In this document: piece by piece, positions 41,078 through 54,725 of the stretch
How the letters are laid out: every line of letters begins with the position of its first letter
Position numbering within the stretch: position 1 is the stretch's first letter
Origin: Raphanus sativus
Lineage: Eukaryota > Streptophyta > Magnoliopsida > Brassicales > Brassicaceae
Reading direction: 5' to 3'
DNA: 64,000 nt
NCBI RefSeq assembly: GCF_000801105.2
Contig: NC_079516.1
Coordinates: 14,880,001 to 14,944,000 of the forward strand
Position numbers and translations under genes: made by a program
The notes under the pieces: generated by a model
The model's database searches: none
Seen by the model: only the letters and a program-made list of their open reading frames with translations
Told to the model about the DNA's origin: nothing

Positions 41078-41280
41078 GACCATCTCCATCGCGGGCTTAT
41101 TTGAGCTCCTTAGCTCAATCTCTTAGGTGGGTTGGATTAAAAACAATTAAAAGTTATTGGGCTGGGTAGAGGTGCCCCTTAGACCATCTCCATCGCGGGC
41201 TTATTTGAGCTCCTTAGCTCAATCTCTTAGGTGGGTTGGATTAAAAAACAATTAAAAGTTATTGGGCTGGGTAGAGGTAC
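41078..41280 (+). repeat. Tandem duplication of Harbinger left terminus
   Basis: The ~103-bp terminal block (GACCATCTCC ... GGGTAGAGGTGCCCC) occurs twice in a row, joined at CTTAGACC. The second copy leads into the rest of the element. Confidence 0.9.
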
Positions 41281-41792
41281 CCTTAATTAGGAGATTTTAG
41301 AGGCAATCCTTACTGACGTGGCACGTCCTGTGCGTCTGATTTTCGCCAAGTCGCGTTAACCAAAAAAAAAAAACATTTACGCGAGAGAGAGAAAAAGAAA
41401 ACCACCGAAGGCGATTTTTGGCGATTCGAAATCGAAAGCTTTTCTTAGGTAAATCGATAGGAAAATCATATATTCGAGTTGTTTAGGGTTCGATTTAGTG
41501 ATTACTTGTTGTTCCTTGATGTTTTCGTCTCACTTGTGTTCGATTCTGGGTTTAAAATCGATTTTGGGATCGATTTGAAATTAGGGTTTTCGTCTGGGTT
41601 CGAAGCCGATTTGGGATACGATTTTTGATTCGTATTTGGAGTTTTCTTCTTCGTTTGTGGTTGTACTCGAGATGGTTTCCAAATCGATTTATGGTTGGTT
41701 TTCAAAATAGGGGTTTCCTGAATCGATATATGGTATTGGTTACTTCTTGTTACTGATGCGAGTTATTGTTTTTGACACTATTGGAGGTTAGG

Positions 41793-42370
41793 TCATGGAT
41801 CCTAGTGAAGAGATGAGAGCTATGAAGGCGCAGAAGGACCACTACGATTCCCTGCATTTTGTAACCGACTCGATGCAAGGAATTCAAGAACATTTGTGTT
41901 TGTGGGCAACGCTTAGTGCGCGAGAGAGCTCCAGCAGAAGTCTATGACTACCTACCAGGGAAGAGGTTCTTCACTTGCAAGGAGTACAAAGTAAGTGAAC
42001 TGACTTTCTTGGTTCTTGATACATTTTTTTGTGTCTGTCTAGTGGGTTCTTGATACATTTTTTATTTGTGTAGGATGATGGGATGCATTACAGGCAGCCC
42101 TGGGTCTGTGCAGTCGAGGAAGAGATAGGGTTCTTGAAAACGCGGGTGGAAAAAAAGTGAGGAGCATAAATCGCTGGTGATAAAGCTGGAAGTCGAGAAT
42201 CTGGTGTTGAAGGTGAGCTGCCTTCTATATTTTCTTTATTATTTAGGTTATGTTTATGCCTTCAAAATGTTGTATAATATTTTTAACATTTGCAGGCAGA
42301 GGTGGAGAAGCTCATAGAACGAGTGTCTGAGCTTGAGAGGTGGAGAAGCTCATAAGCCGAGTGTCTGATG
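41793..42370 (+). pseudogene. GRF-type zinc-finger fragment inside Harbinger element
   Basis: The ATG at 41793 begins MDPSEEMRAMKAQKDHYDS. A one-base shift near 41890 hides the zinc-finger start, after which CVCGQRLVRERAPAEVYDY and LPGKRFFTCKEYK are readable to about 41990. A GT-AG intron (about 41991-42074) leads to DDGMHYRQPWVCAVEEEIGF, then a stop. The CxCG...C...C pattern fits a zf-GRF domain (nucleic-acid binding), with a coiled-coil tail decaying to ~42370. Either an accessory gene of this element family or a captured host fragment. Confidence 0.55.
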
Positions 42371-42704
42371 AGCTTGAGTATGGCGCATAATAAGGTAACT
42401 TCGAGTTCATTTCAAACTTTAAAGTAGCTTGAGTGTCTTGTGAAAAATAGGATAGCTTGAGTGTCTTTTATTTTAATTGTTTCTGAAAAAATTAATGAAA
42501 AACTTCCTAACTGCATTGAGTTGATTGGTCTTTAAAGTTAATTAAAGTATCTAGCTTGTTTAAATGTGAACTATCCTAGAGTGGTGGTTAGGATTAGGTT
42601 AGATAGTAAATACATCATTAAACCAAGAACACTACTTTAAAACCACCATAAAACACACGCTTACCACAGCCACAGAAAGTAACCAAAACCCACAAACTTA
42701 GAAA

Positions 42705-43528
42705 ATGGCATCGTATTCTACAGGGTATGTTAGCCTATTAACAAGCCAAATCGGTGAATTTAGCACTCCAGGGTTTGAGAACCTCTCAGGTTCTCAATCC
42801 ATAGACCTCGACTCAGCTGATCTTCCAGCTTTTAGCAGCCAGTCCTCAGAGGCACCCACTGTCAAAGAGAGGAGGAAATGGTCTCCGAAGGAGGATGTTA
42901 TTCTCATAAGCGCTTGGCTCAACACTAGCAAGGATCCAATCGTTGGGAATAAGCAAAAGTTGGGGACTTTTTGGTCAAGGATCCTCCAGTACTACAACTC
43001 AAGTGTTCAACATGCTGGGTTTTCCCCTAGGGAGCTAGGTCAGTGCAAGCAAAGGTGGGGGAGGCTTAATGACTTAACCTGCAAATCTGTGGTTGCTATG
43101 ATGCGGCATTGAGGGGCCAAGCAAGCGGTGAGAATGAGAATGATGTGATGAAGAGAGCACTCGACTTTTTCTTCAGTGACCATGGTTGTAAGTTCACTAT
43201 GGAGCATGCTTGGAGAGAGCTAAGGCATGACCAGAAATGGTGCTTTTTGGCTAAGCCTGGCAATCTTGCTACACCGAAGCGGAAGACTGGTGAAGGCGAA
43301 GAGGAGGTCCCTGGTGCTAGGCCTCCGGGTATCAAGGCTGCTAAAGCGGCTAAGAAAAAGAAAGGTGTTCAAGAGGAGTCTAAACACACAGAGATAAAAA
43401 GTGTGCTGGAGATGAAAGACAAACTGAACAAGCAGAAGTTGCTTGAGAAGTTGCTTGAGAAGCGTGACCCTCTTTCAGAAATGGAAGAGTCACTTAAACT
43501 TAAACTGATGTCTGAAATGTTAGGATAA
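42705..43528 (+). pseudogene. Harbinger ORF1, Myb/SANT-like DNA-binding protein
   Basis: Partner protein of PIF/Harbinger transposases that binds element DNA and aids nuclear import. MASYSTGYVSLL at 42705; SANT/trihelix-like RRKWSPKEDVILISAWLNTS about residues 53-115. Near 43096-43108 a one-base loss shifts the frame (the next frame continues ...DAALRGQASGENENDV) and it then runs open to 43528 with a basic and coiled C-terminus (KAAKAAKKKKG, KQKLLEKLLEKRDPLSEMEE). Non-functional as it stands, unless the shift is a sequence error. Confidence 0.78.
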
Positions 43529-44252
43529 GTTTGTCTTTCCAGTGAGGTATTACTTAGGATAAGCTTTTAGTTGTTTGAGTTAGTTGTCTTTGTTGTCTCT
43601 TGCCTAACTAATGAGTTGTCTTTGTTGTCTCTTGCCTAACTAATGAGTTGTCTTTGTTGTCTTTCTGTCACAGGTGGAATAGAAGAGCACGGGAGCAGAG
43701 AGGAGTCTGCTATCTTTTGTTGTTTTATGTCATGTGAACCTAGCTATCTCTTGTTGTTTTATGTCATGTGAACCTATCTTTTATTTCTGTTATCATATGA
43801 ACTTGTATTTCTCTATTTAAAACCTATGTAAACTTGTGTTTGTTTATCTCTATTAAAACATCTTTGTATTTCTCTCTGCTTCTTCTTTACTTTCTCTCTG
43901 CATCTTGTAAGTTTGGTTTATGCTTCTATGTTTCTTTCTTCTTGTTCTTGTTTACTTGCATATCACAAGCGAGTGATTGAAATAGCATGTCAACCTATCT
44001 TTGTATTTCTTTATTTGATACCTCAAAATATACTGCAAAGCCCATGTGAACCTATCTATATATACATGTAATATTGCAAGGAAAATCTTTATCACAAGCG
44101 ACTGATTGATATAATAATTGATATTTTTTAGATCAATATATACATGTAATATTGCAAGGAAAATCTATATAGTATTTGATATAATAATTGATATTTCATA
44201 ACTTTCAATATAATATTTGAACAGAGTTTATAATTCTTTTATTACAGGAAAC

Positions 44253-45485
44253 ATGGCATCCTCATCCAACGATGATGAACGGAATTTAGAAAACAGGTTT
44301 GAAGATTATTTCGAAGAACAAAGAAATGTACAACACCATGTTGGACTATCAACCACCAGTACCGAGGAGACGAGCATACATAGAAAGAAACCGCGAGGAT
44401 GGGCACAACCGTTTATGGAATGACTATTTCAGTGCGGAGCCGACTTATCCACCTGAGTATTTTAGGCGCCGTTTCCGAATGAACCGGTCATTATTCACGA
44501 GGATTGTTAATCGCTTCTCCAATGAAGTTCCTTATTTTCAGCATAGAAGAGATGCAGTAGGACGGTTCGGGCTAACTCCACTACAAAAGTGTACTGCGGC
44601 AATTCGTATGTTAGCCTATGGTTGTGCGGGGACATGGTGGACGAATATCTCCGCATGGGTGAGTCCACCGCCTTATTGTGTTTGGAAAAATTTACTCAAG
44701 GAATCATTGATTTATATGGAGAGAAGTATCTACGAAAACCCACACCTGAAGATCTTCAATGACTACTTGATATCGGAGAGGTACGCGGTTTCCCTGGGAT
44801 GATAGAAAGCATTGACTGTATGCATTGGGAGTGGAAAAATTGTCCACACTCTTGGAAAGGTCTATATACACGTGGTGCAGGAAAGCCAACTATTGTTCTA
44901 GAGGCGGTAGCTTCACAAGACCTTTGGATATGGCACGCGTTTTTTGGACCACCAGGTACCTTAAACGATATTAACGTCCTTGATCGGTCTCCGGTTTTTG
45001 ATGACATAATCTATGGTCGAGCTCCAAAACTTAAGTTCACCGTCAACGGTCACACCTACCATAGGGCCTACTACCTCACCGACGGTATATATCCAAAGTG
45101 GCCTACCTTTATCCAATCCATCTCTCTTCCTCAAGGTCCTGAGGCGAAGTTATTTGCAGAACGTCAAGAAAGCGCCAGAAAAGATGTCGAGCGTGCATTT
45201 GGAGTCTTGCAAGCTCGTTTTGCAATTGTTAGAGACCCGGCGCTTCTTTGGGACAAGGAGAAAATCAGCAACATTATCAGAGCATGTATCATACTACACA
45301 ATATGATAGTGGAAGACGAACGAGATGGATACACTTATCAATACGATACAAATATGTGGTTAGAAGGAGAAATAAGCAGAAGTTCAGAGGTGGATTTATC
45401 GTTCTCTACCGACATGCCTACGAATCTCGGTAATATAATTCCCACTTGGAGGATCTTCGCGACCAAAGCATACATGAACGTTTGA
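44253..45485 (+). pseudogene. Harbinger DDE transposase (HARBI1-like)
   Basis: Nuclease-type transposase. MASSSNDDERNLEN at 44253; a frameshift near 44345-44370 moves to the frame with YFSAEPTYPPEYFRRRFRM. Another shift near 44720 and an in-frame TGA near 44760 precede GFPGMIESIDCMHWEW at about 44790. Expected catalytic residues are visible: Asp in SIDCMHW, Asp in the PGTLNDINVLD block, Glu in DVERAFGVLQARF. At least three lesions make it inactive, but the conserved blocks are complete, so decay is recent. Confidence 0.83.
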
Positions 45486-45799
45486 AGACCGATTTAATTG
45501 CAAATATATTTGCAAAATTTGGAAACCAATAATCCTAATAAGTGTATGATCCTAATTATTGTATGTTTAATATTTGTTTTTTCAATAATCATAATTTTAT
45601 TTTCATAATTTTTATAATATTATTTTATTCCAATGAGTTGCAAAAAAAAAAATTCATAAGAACCTCATTTTGGGATTCACCAATAGACTTACAAAATGCT
45701 TGAAACTCCTTAACTTTTGATAATTAATTAAAATTAATTAAATTAATTCTGGAAAATTACTTAGAACCTCATTAAAGAGGTTCAGCAATGGAGTTGCTC

Positions 45800-46109
45800 T
45801 TATATTCTCGCAAGAGTACTAGAGAGTCACCTAGTGCAATATTATAATACATGTTAAGGTATATATATGTGCTACGTAAATAATTGATTTAAAACTCAAG
45901 TTGGTGACACCTATTTTTCTGATTCTATTTAAGTGATGTAATATGATCCTTTTTGTAGTGAATTTATCTGTAGAAACTAAATATATGTAATATGGCTATT
46001 TATAACAAAACGTATGAATTATAAAAACTATAGGTTAAATAGTGTTATCAATAGAAATTATATATGTGTATATGGTTTTATATAAGTAGAAAGTATAAAG
46101 TCTAACTTA
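45800..46109 (+). repeat. Duplicated myrosinase-upstream segment, right copy
   Basis: Right-hand partner of 40763-41077. It continues without break into the promoter of myrosinase B (GAGTATTAGAGTAAAAC follows, as in unit A at about 33165), so this is the position of the original sequence. Confidence 0.88.
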
Positions 46110-46389
46110 GAGTATTAGAGTAAAACTATATAGGAAGAAAACTATAGGTAATACTTAAGTATAATTCTTATCTATCTGGAAGTGACGTTTCCGTATCCGT
46201 TCAAACCCTCCTATCATTTAAAACGATACCAAAAAAGCAACAAAAAAAAGTGGTTTGTTTTCGTTTTCTTTTTGTCTTTCGGAGACACCGGTCTCATGGA
46301 ATAAAGCACATATAGAGAGGTCAAAACCATAAAGTATGCTGTGATTGTGAGCGGTGAGGCTTGTGATAAGTGTGGCTTTGGATAGTGTT

Positions 46390-46668
46390 TTTTTTTTTAC
46401 TTAAAGAAACCATCTGAATTTAAAAATGTGAAGTTTTACAGATCAGCATGATAATTACATTGAGAAATAAGCTAAGAAACTCATGTGAAGCAAGTAGTGT
46501 TGAGCCATTTTGAAAAGAATTATCCGTTGAGAGGTATGAATGGTGTAGACGTTTGATTTGCAGAAGTCAATGCCGTTTGAGTGATTTTTCTTCCTTGTCT
46601 ACAGCATAAAGCTTTGCACGCAGAAAAAGGAAATGTCTCGATTACCACAGAAGGGGGTCAAGAAATCT
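46390..46668 (-). mobile_element. Retroposed sequence in the myrosinase B promoter
   Basis: A 279-bp insert absent from unit A, flanked by a perfect 18-bp duplication GTGGCTTTGGATAGTGTT (46372-46389 and 46669-46686). On the minus strand it ends in a poly(A) run (T run at 46390-46398). This is the signature of LINE-mediated retroposition. No tRNA-like box A/B is evident, so a 5'-truncated mRNA copy is as likely as a SINE. The source is not recognised. Confidence 0.82.
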
Positions 46669-47153
46669 GTGGCTTTGGATAGTGTTAGTCTAGACTAAAC
46701 ACTTGATAATATTTCGATAAACATTTTAATAACTTAATGGGTATTACGAAAATTTGAATATCTACTACACAAATCTTGATGAAGTGTGTCATTCTAGTTT
46801 TGCGCTAAACCTTCGATATATACATGCTGCATCGCATCACTGTCGACGGATCAATTTGAAGATGTGACAGTTCGTTTTCCAAGTCGTGTTCCGGTTAAGA
46901 ACTACAAATATGTGCTATGTAACAAAAAAAAACAAAATATAAAAGTTTCAGAAACAGAAACAAAATACTTACACTAGATAATGAAAAGATTAATTAAAGA
47001 GCTAGAAAGTGGAAACAAAACAATAAATATAAAACATATCGGTGACATTAGCTAAAGTAAGCGAACCCACGGGACTCATCCCACCTAAACCTCTCCCAAA
47101 ATATCAGGACAAGAAAATACATACGTCACTCTTCTTTATGAAGGCCTATATAA

Positions 47154-50017
<2,864 letters not shown>

Positions 50018-51685
50018 AACACTTTTTCCTCTTCGGATCATCTCTATGTCTCTCACACTTCCTAGTTGCTCTATAGATAAGGAGCTTCTTCTGCCTGCAG
50101 TGTACTAAATAATAAGATGATCAATTACTAATGAATAAAAATAGTTTATCTACAACAGTGTTTCGAAAAAAAAGTTTATTAACAACTGCATTTTGTCAAG
50201 TCAATGGAGAAAGAGGGAAACAACACAATTTAAACAGACAATCACTCAGACACACACATAAATATGGAAACCCACACCTTTTCTTTGAACTGCATGGAAA
50301 CCCAAACCACAAACTAGTTTAGCGTAATAAAAATATCAACGATCGATCCAGTTAGCCTATATTCACTTATTAGTATAGTATGTTATACTTTATATAATAA
50401 AATGTATCTTCAAAAATAAAAACAATGATCAAACCAAATACAAACTCAGAACTAACTAAACCAAGTTTTATCATCCTCAACTGAAACTTATTAGTGGAAT
50501 TTTAAATATGAGTTTTTTTCATTCTATGATTTTTTTATTTTTTCTCTTTATAATAAATAAAACCAAAATAAGCTAAACAACAATCCTTTGTGTTTTATGA
50601 ATATTCTTCTCCATTTTTATATTAAGAACTGTTTTTCATCACACATCACATATTTAAGTAGATGTTTTCGTTTAGATTATAAAACATATATATACAAGAT
50701 ATTTTGGAAAAAAAAATTATTTGTCGTAGAAATGGTTAATAAATAGCTAATATCCTAGCTTCAGGGAAATTTTTTTAATTTTTCAGTTAAAAAACTCAAC
50801 AAAGGAGAAAACACAAACACAAGTCACGAAGAATCATGCACACACAAGATAGATCAAGAGAGATTGACCTAATATTAACAATAAGATCATAGGTTAATAA
50901 ATAGCTAAGATCTTAGCTTCAGTGAAAAGATTTTAATTTTTCAGTTAAACAAACTCAACAAAATAGAAACACAAACACAAGTCATGGAGAATCATGCACA
51001 CACATGATAGATCAAGAGAGATTAACCTAAGATTAACAATAAGATCATAGGTAAACAAAAAAAAGTATTATATCCTATTTATTAAACTCTAAATCTAATA
51101 CTTTTCATGCACAAAGCTACTGTCGCCATGGCGCAAGGCTAGATATTCATTGCGTCACTTCTCCATGCACCATTTTAAACCAAGAGAACAACGAGATACG
51201 ATTCTCTCCTTCATATTCTGAATTAGATGATCTTATTTGGGTAATGGAGAGTATGATATTGTCTCCGTTGCATTCTGAATGAGATGATCTCATTTGGCAA
51301 CGGAAAGTAAGATTCAATATACGTAATGCTAAAATTTTGGAACAGACTGCAAAAATGTCATCTCAATGATCAAGGAACATAGTGCATGCCGTAATGTTTC
51401 TACGGAGTTAGTGAACTAGCATCAATACAAAAAAACTGCAAAACTTCAAGATCATTATGTACCATAGACAATGAACAAGACAGCAGACAATTTGGCTAAG
51501 AATGCTAAAGCACTTCCTAAGAGTTATGTTTTATTGGCTAATTCTATTTTGGTTTAGATTTCCAGAGTACATCAAGTTTGAGTGATAGAATAATCTTTTG
51601 ATTTATAATTTACAAAAATAAACATAATAATGGAGATTTATTTATTTTTGTCCGCAATTAGCTTACTAATATTAGTATTGAACTA
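50018..51685. other. 3' flank of myrosinase B
   Basis: Collinear with the flank of copy A to about 50894. A ~158-bp tandem duplication follows (50734-50891 and 50892-51053, both starting GGTTAATAAATAGCTAA). The remainder to 51685 shows no gene. Confidence 0.6.
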
Positions 51686-53112
51686 GGAAAAATTCCTTAA
51701 AAATTAATACACAAGCTTATTTCTATTTTCTAGTAAAATACACGAACTATTTTGGATCCCCGTTTAATACACGAACTAATTTTCATTGCCTTAAACATAC
51801 AAACTTTTCAAATTCGCAGATTTTACACATCGTTTGGACGACGTTGACTATATTTAACTGAAGTGTTGACGATGTTAGGGTTTAACTAAGCATGTGTTCT
51901 TTGTGAAAATATTTTTTTTTTCAAATACACGAACTAATTTTTATTTGCTAATAAAATACACAAAATATTTTGGATCTCCGTTTAATACACGAACTAATTT
52001 TTGTTTTCCATTAAATATACAAACTTTTGAAATTTGCATATTTTATACATCGATTTAGATGACATCGACTATGTTTAACAGAAAATGACGTTTGTTTTAA
52101 CTAAACATGTGATTAAACTGTAGAAAAAACGCTCACCCTCAGCCAAAACCTCTCAAATCGATTGAGTCCTAATTCAAGTTAGTTTCAATTCAAGTTTGGC
52201 ACCCTAATCTGTTAAACCATCTTTTATTTTCCAAACTATGTTCCTTTTCTTCTTCTTCGCTTTGATTTTCCCTTTATATCTCTTCGAAATGGAGTCGATT
52301 TCAATGTCGTGAAAAAGACGAAGAAAACTATTTAATTTTAAACGAGTTTCTGGTTTTAGAATTAGTTTAGTGTTATGTAGTAATTCTATTTAAGTGTAAA
52401 ACTATAAACTAATCTTGATTGAATCATTACTACATAACACTAAACTAATTCTAAAACCAGAAACTCGTTTAAAATTAAATAGTTTTCTTTCTACTATATG
52501 ATCAGTATATTTGAAATTTCATCAAAAGAATTTTACATTATAGAAGCATAATGGAGAAGAAAACTAACTATATAATCTATCAGATGGATTTTAAAGAAAT
52601 TTTACCTCCACAGTTTAACCACTTGTTTAAATAAACACGTGTTTAAATAAACACTAACATCGTTTTCAATTCTATTAAACATAGTTGACATCGTCTAAAT
52701 CATGTTAAACATAGTTGACGTCGTCTAAATCGATGTGTAAAATCTGTAAATTTCAAAAGTTTGTGTATTTAATAGAATTTTTTTTTAGTTCGTGTGTTAA
52801 ATAGATATCTAAAATAGTTCATATATTTTATTATCAAATGAAAATTAATTCGTGTATTTAAAAAAAAATCATAATTTAGACACTGACGTTGTCATCATTT
52901 CCGCTAAAATATAGTTAACACCAGCGCCTAAAATAATGTATAAAATCTACAAATTTCAAAAATTTATATATTTAATAGACAACGAATATTAATTCGTATA
53001 TTAAATGGAGATCCAGAATAGTTCGTATATATTATTAGTAGATAGAAATTAGTCTCAAAGTGAAAGCCAATGCAGTAGATCCAGAAATTCGTGTATTTTA
53101 AAGAATTTTTCC
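51686..53112. mobile_element. Foldback MULE-like element with 10-bp TSD
   Basis: The left end GGAAAAATTCCTTAAAAA and right end AAAGAATTTTTCC are inverted. The flanks TATTGAACTA (51676-51685) and TATTGGACTA (53113-53122) form a 9-10-bp target duplication with one mismatch, typical of Mutator-like elements. The arms contain nested inverted copies of 'AATACACGAACTA' and 'CATCGATTTAGA' blocks. The centre (about 52327-52390 vs 52424-52488) is a near-perfect ~60-bp inverted repeat (ACGAGTTTCTGGTTTTAGAA). No transposase. Confidence 0.75.
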
Positions 53113-53361
53113 TATTGGACTATTGAATACTCAAAGTGACTCATGTGACCAATGTGCCATGCAGTTGTAAATGCACACAAATAGAGTGCACCAAAACTCT
53201 TTGCTGCAATTTTGTGGTTAGTTATTTGCATTCATTAACAATCCATCAAGGGTCGTACTAAATTCGGAACAACGATCCAACACATCTCTATAAATGAAAG
53301 CCAATGCTAGATATCTACTCAAAAAGCACAACACAAACGGTGGATCTCTCTCCACTCCTTG
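53113..53361. other. 3' flank of APC11-like gene
   Basis: Short non-coding stretch between the foldback element and the APC11-like stop codon. Presumably holds its 3' UTR. Confidence 0.4.
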
Positions 53362-54165
53362 TTACTCTTTGAATTGCCATTCTCTACGGCACATGGGGCA
53401 ATGAGCTTGACTCGTCTGTGAATTGACCCATTTCAATATACAATGGAGATGGAACGAATGGTTGCAAGCTCCCCAAACTGATCAATAACCATATCGATCA
53501 AGGCGTAAGAATATCAGGCATAGAGTTTTAGTTTTTGAAACAGAAAAGGAAAAACTTAAAACAAGATATTCATCAAACAACCAAACAGTGTGTGTAGAGA
53601 GAGAGAGAGAGACATGAAAAGAGAGGAGGGACTTACTTAGAGGGCAATCATCTCCAGGGAGTTTGCAGTCTGGACAACAACCGTCAAATGGCATACGACA
53701 TATCCCACATGTCTCATCTTGAGCATCCCATGTCCATGACGCAACCGCGTGCCACCTACAGTTTATGTTTTCACAATGTAAGATATTGGAATTGAGAATG
53801 TATTTAACACATGTAGTAGTGGGACAAAGAAACTTACTCTGTTTTTTTAAAGTCAGTAAAGACATAGTAGCACTGAGAGTCAAGGAAGAAACATTTTTTT
53901 TTTTTGTGGAAACAAAATCCTAAATTAAGAAACATTGAGCTATGTGAACTAGTTGAGAGGTAACGACAAGAGTCCTCACCAGAAAAAAAAACTATTAGAA
54001 AGTCATCTACATCAGTAATCAAAACTGAAATTAATGAAAAGAGAACAGATCTTAGGAAACAAACCTAACCTAAGCTGCATCTTAAAAAATCATGTTCTAA
54101 ACATCAAAGAACCTATGTATGCAGAGAAGACGAAGTAGAAGGATACGCAAGACCTTGACTTTCAT
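53362..54165 (-). CDS. APC11: APC11-like RING-H2 subunit of the anaphase-promoting complex
   Basis: APC11 is the catalytic RING subunit of the APC/C ubiquitin ligase that drives anaphase and mitotic exit. Exon 3 (53477-53362) encodes WGACNHSFHLHCILKWVNSQ, then CPMCRREWQFKE and stop. Exon 2 (53755-53637) encodes WHAVASWTWDAQDETCGICR through CCPDCKLPGDDCPL. The zinc-ligand Cys and His residues look complete, and the length (about 84 aa) fits. Exon 1 is the ATG at 54165 (MKVKVLR). Its donor region reads TTGCGTATCCTT, whereas exon 2 needs two bases before its G, so I expected TTGCG|GTATCC. One G seems missing, which would shift the frame or spoil the donor. GTATCCTT is a U12-type donor motif. Either a sequence error, an unseen alternative first exon, or a recent pseudogene. 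Promoter-side TGGGCTT motifs lie at 54696-54722. Confidence 0.78.
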
Positions 54166-54689
54166 GTCTTCCTCCTGAAGAAACAAAATGAGAAAAACAC
54201 AAAGCCATTACGAAGCACTCATACACAACAAAAAAAACAGAGAGATTAACTATTAAGATAATAGACAAACCAAAAAAGAAACATTGTAAATATTAAAACT
54301 CACAATTAGCAAAGAGGAACCTAAACACAAAGACATTTAATCGAACACCTGGTAGACACTCAGATGTTTGAGGACAATTCTAACGAACCAAACTCGTTCT
54401 GGAATACTAAACCCAAGAAAGTAATATCCTTTTTACAGAACGCAATATTAAACTCTAAATCTAAAATGGTTAAGGCTTGATCGTATGGAAACTTATACGA
54501 GATAAAAAAAGATTCAAATAAATCATTCATCAGATCGCGTTTTCTAAGCGGAGAGAATTGATATAAACGAAACGGAACGAAGCAATCAGAGAATTCAGAA
54601 ACACACCGGCGATGATGGAGAAGCGAACTGCGACAAGAGAAAAGAGCGGCGAGATGGAAATGGAAATCACTGATTAAGCTATGGGGCTT

Positions 54690-54725
54690 TATTTAAATTG
54701 GGCTTTATTTCAAAGTGGGCTTTTT
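54690..54725 (-). promoter_or_regulatory. Site II-like motifs upstream of APC11-like gene
   Basis: TGGGCTT occurs near 54699 and 54717, and GGGGCTTT near 54683. Site II (TGGGCY) elements are common in promoters of proliferation-linked plant genes. Position fits a promoter, but function is inference. Confidence 0.35.

Larger units (their letters stand above)
41078..45799 (+). mobile_element. Decayed PIF/Harbinger transposon
   Basis: Imperfect TIRs: GACCATCTCCATCGCGGGC at 41078 and, inverted, GAGCAACTCCATTGCTGAAC at 45799, both bordered by TTA, the Harbinger target. The interior holds a Myb/SANT-like ORF1 (42705-43528) and a DDE transposase (44253-45485), the standard two-gene arrangement, plus a GRF zinc-finger fragment. 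All are frameshifted. The first ~103 bp are present twice. Short tandem repeats (about 43577-43660 and 44050-44165) lie between the genes. Confidence 0.88.
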
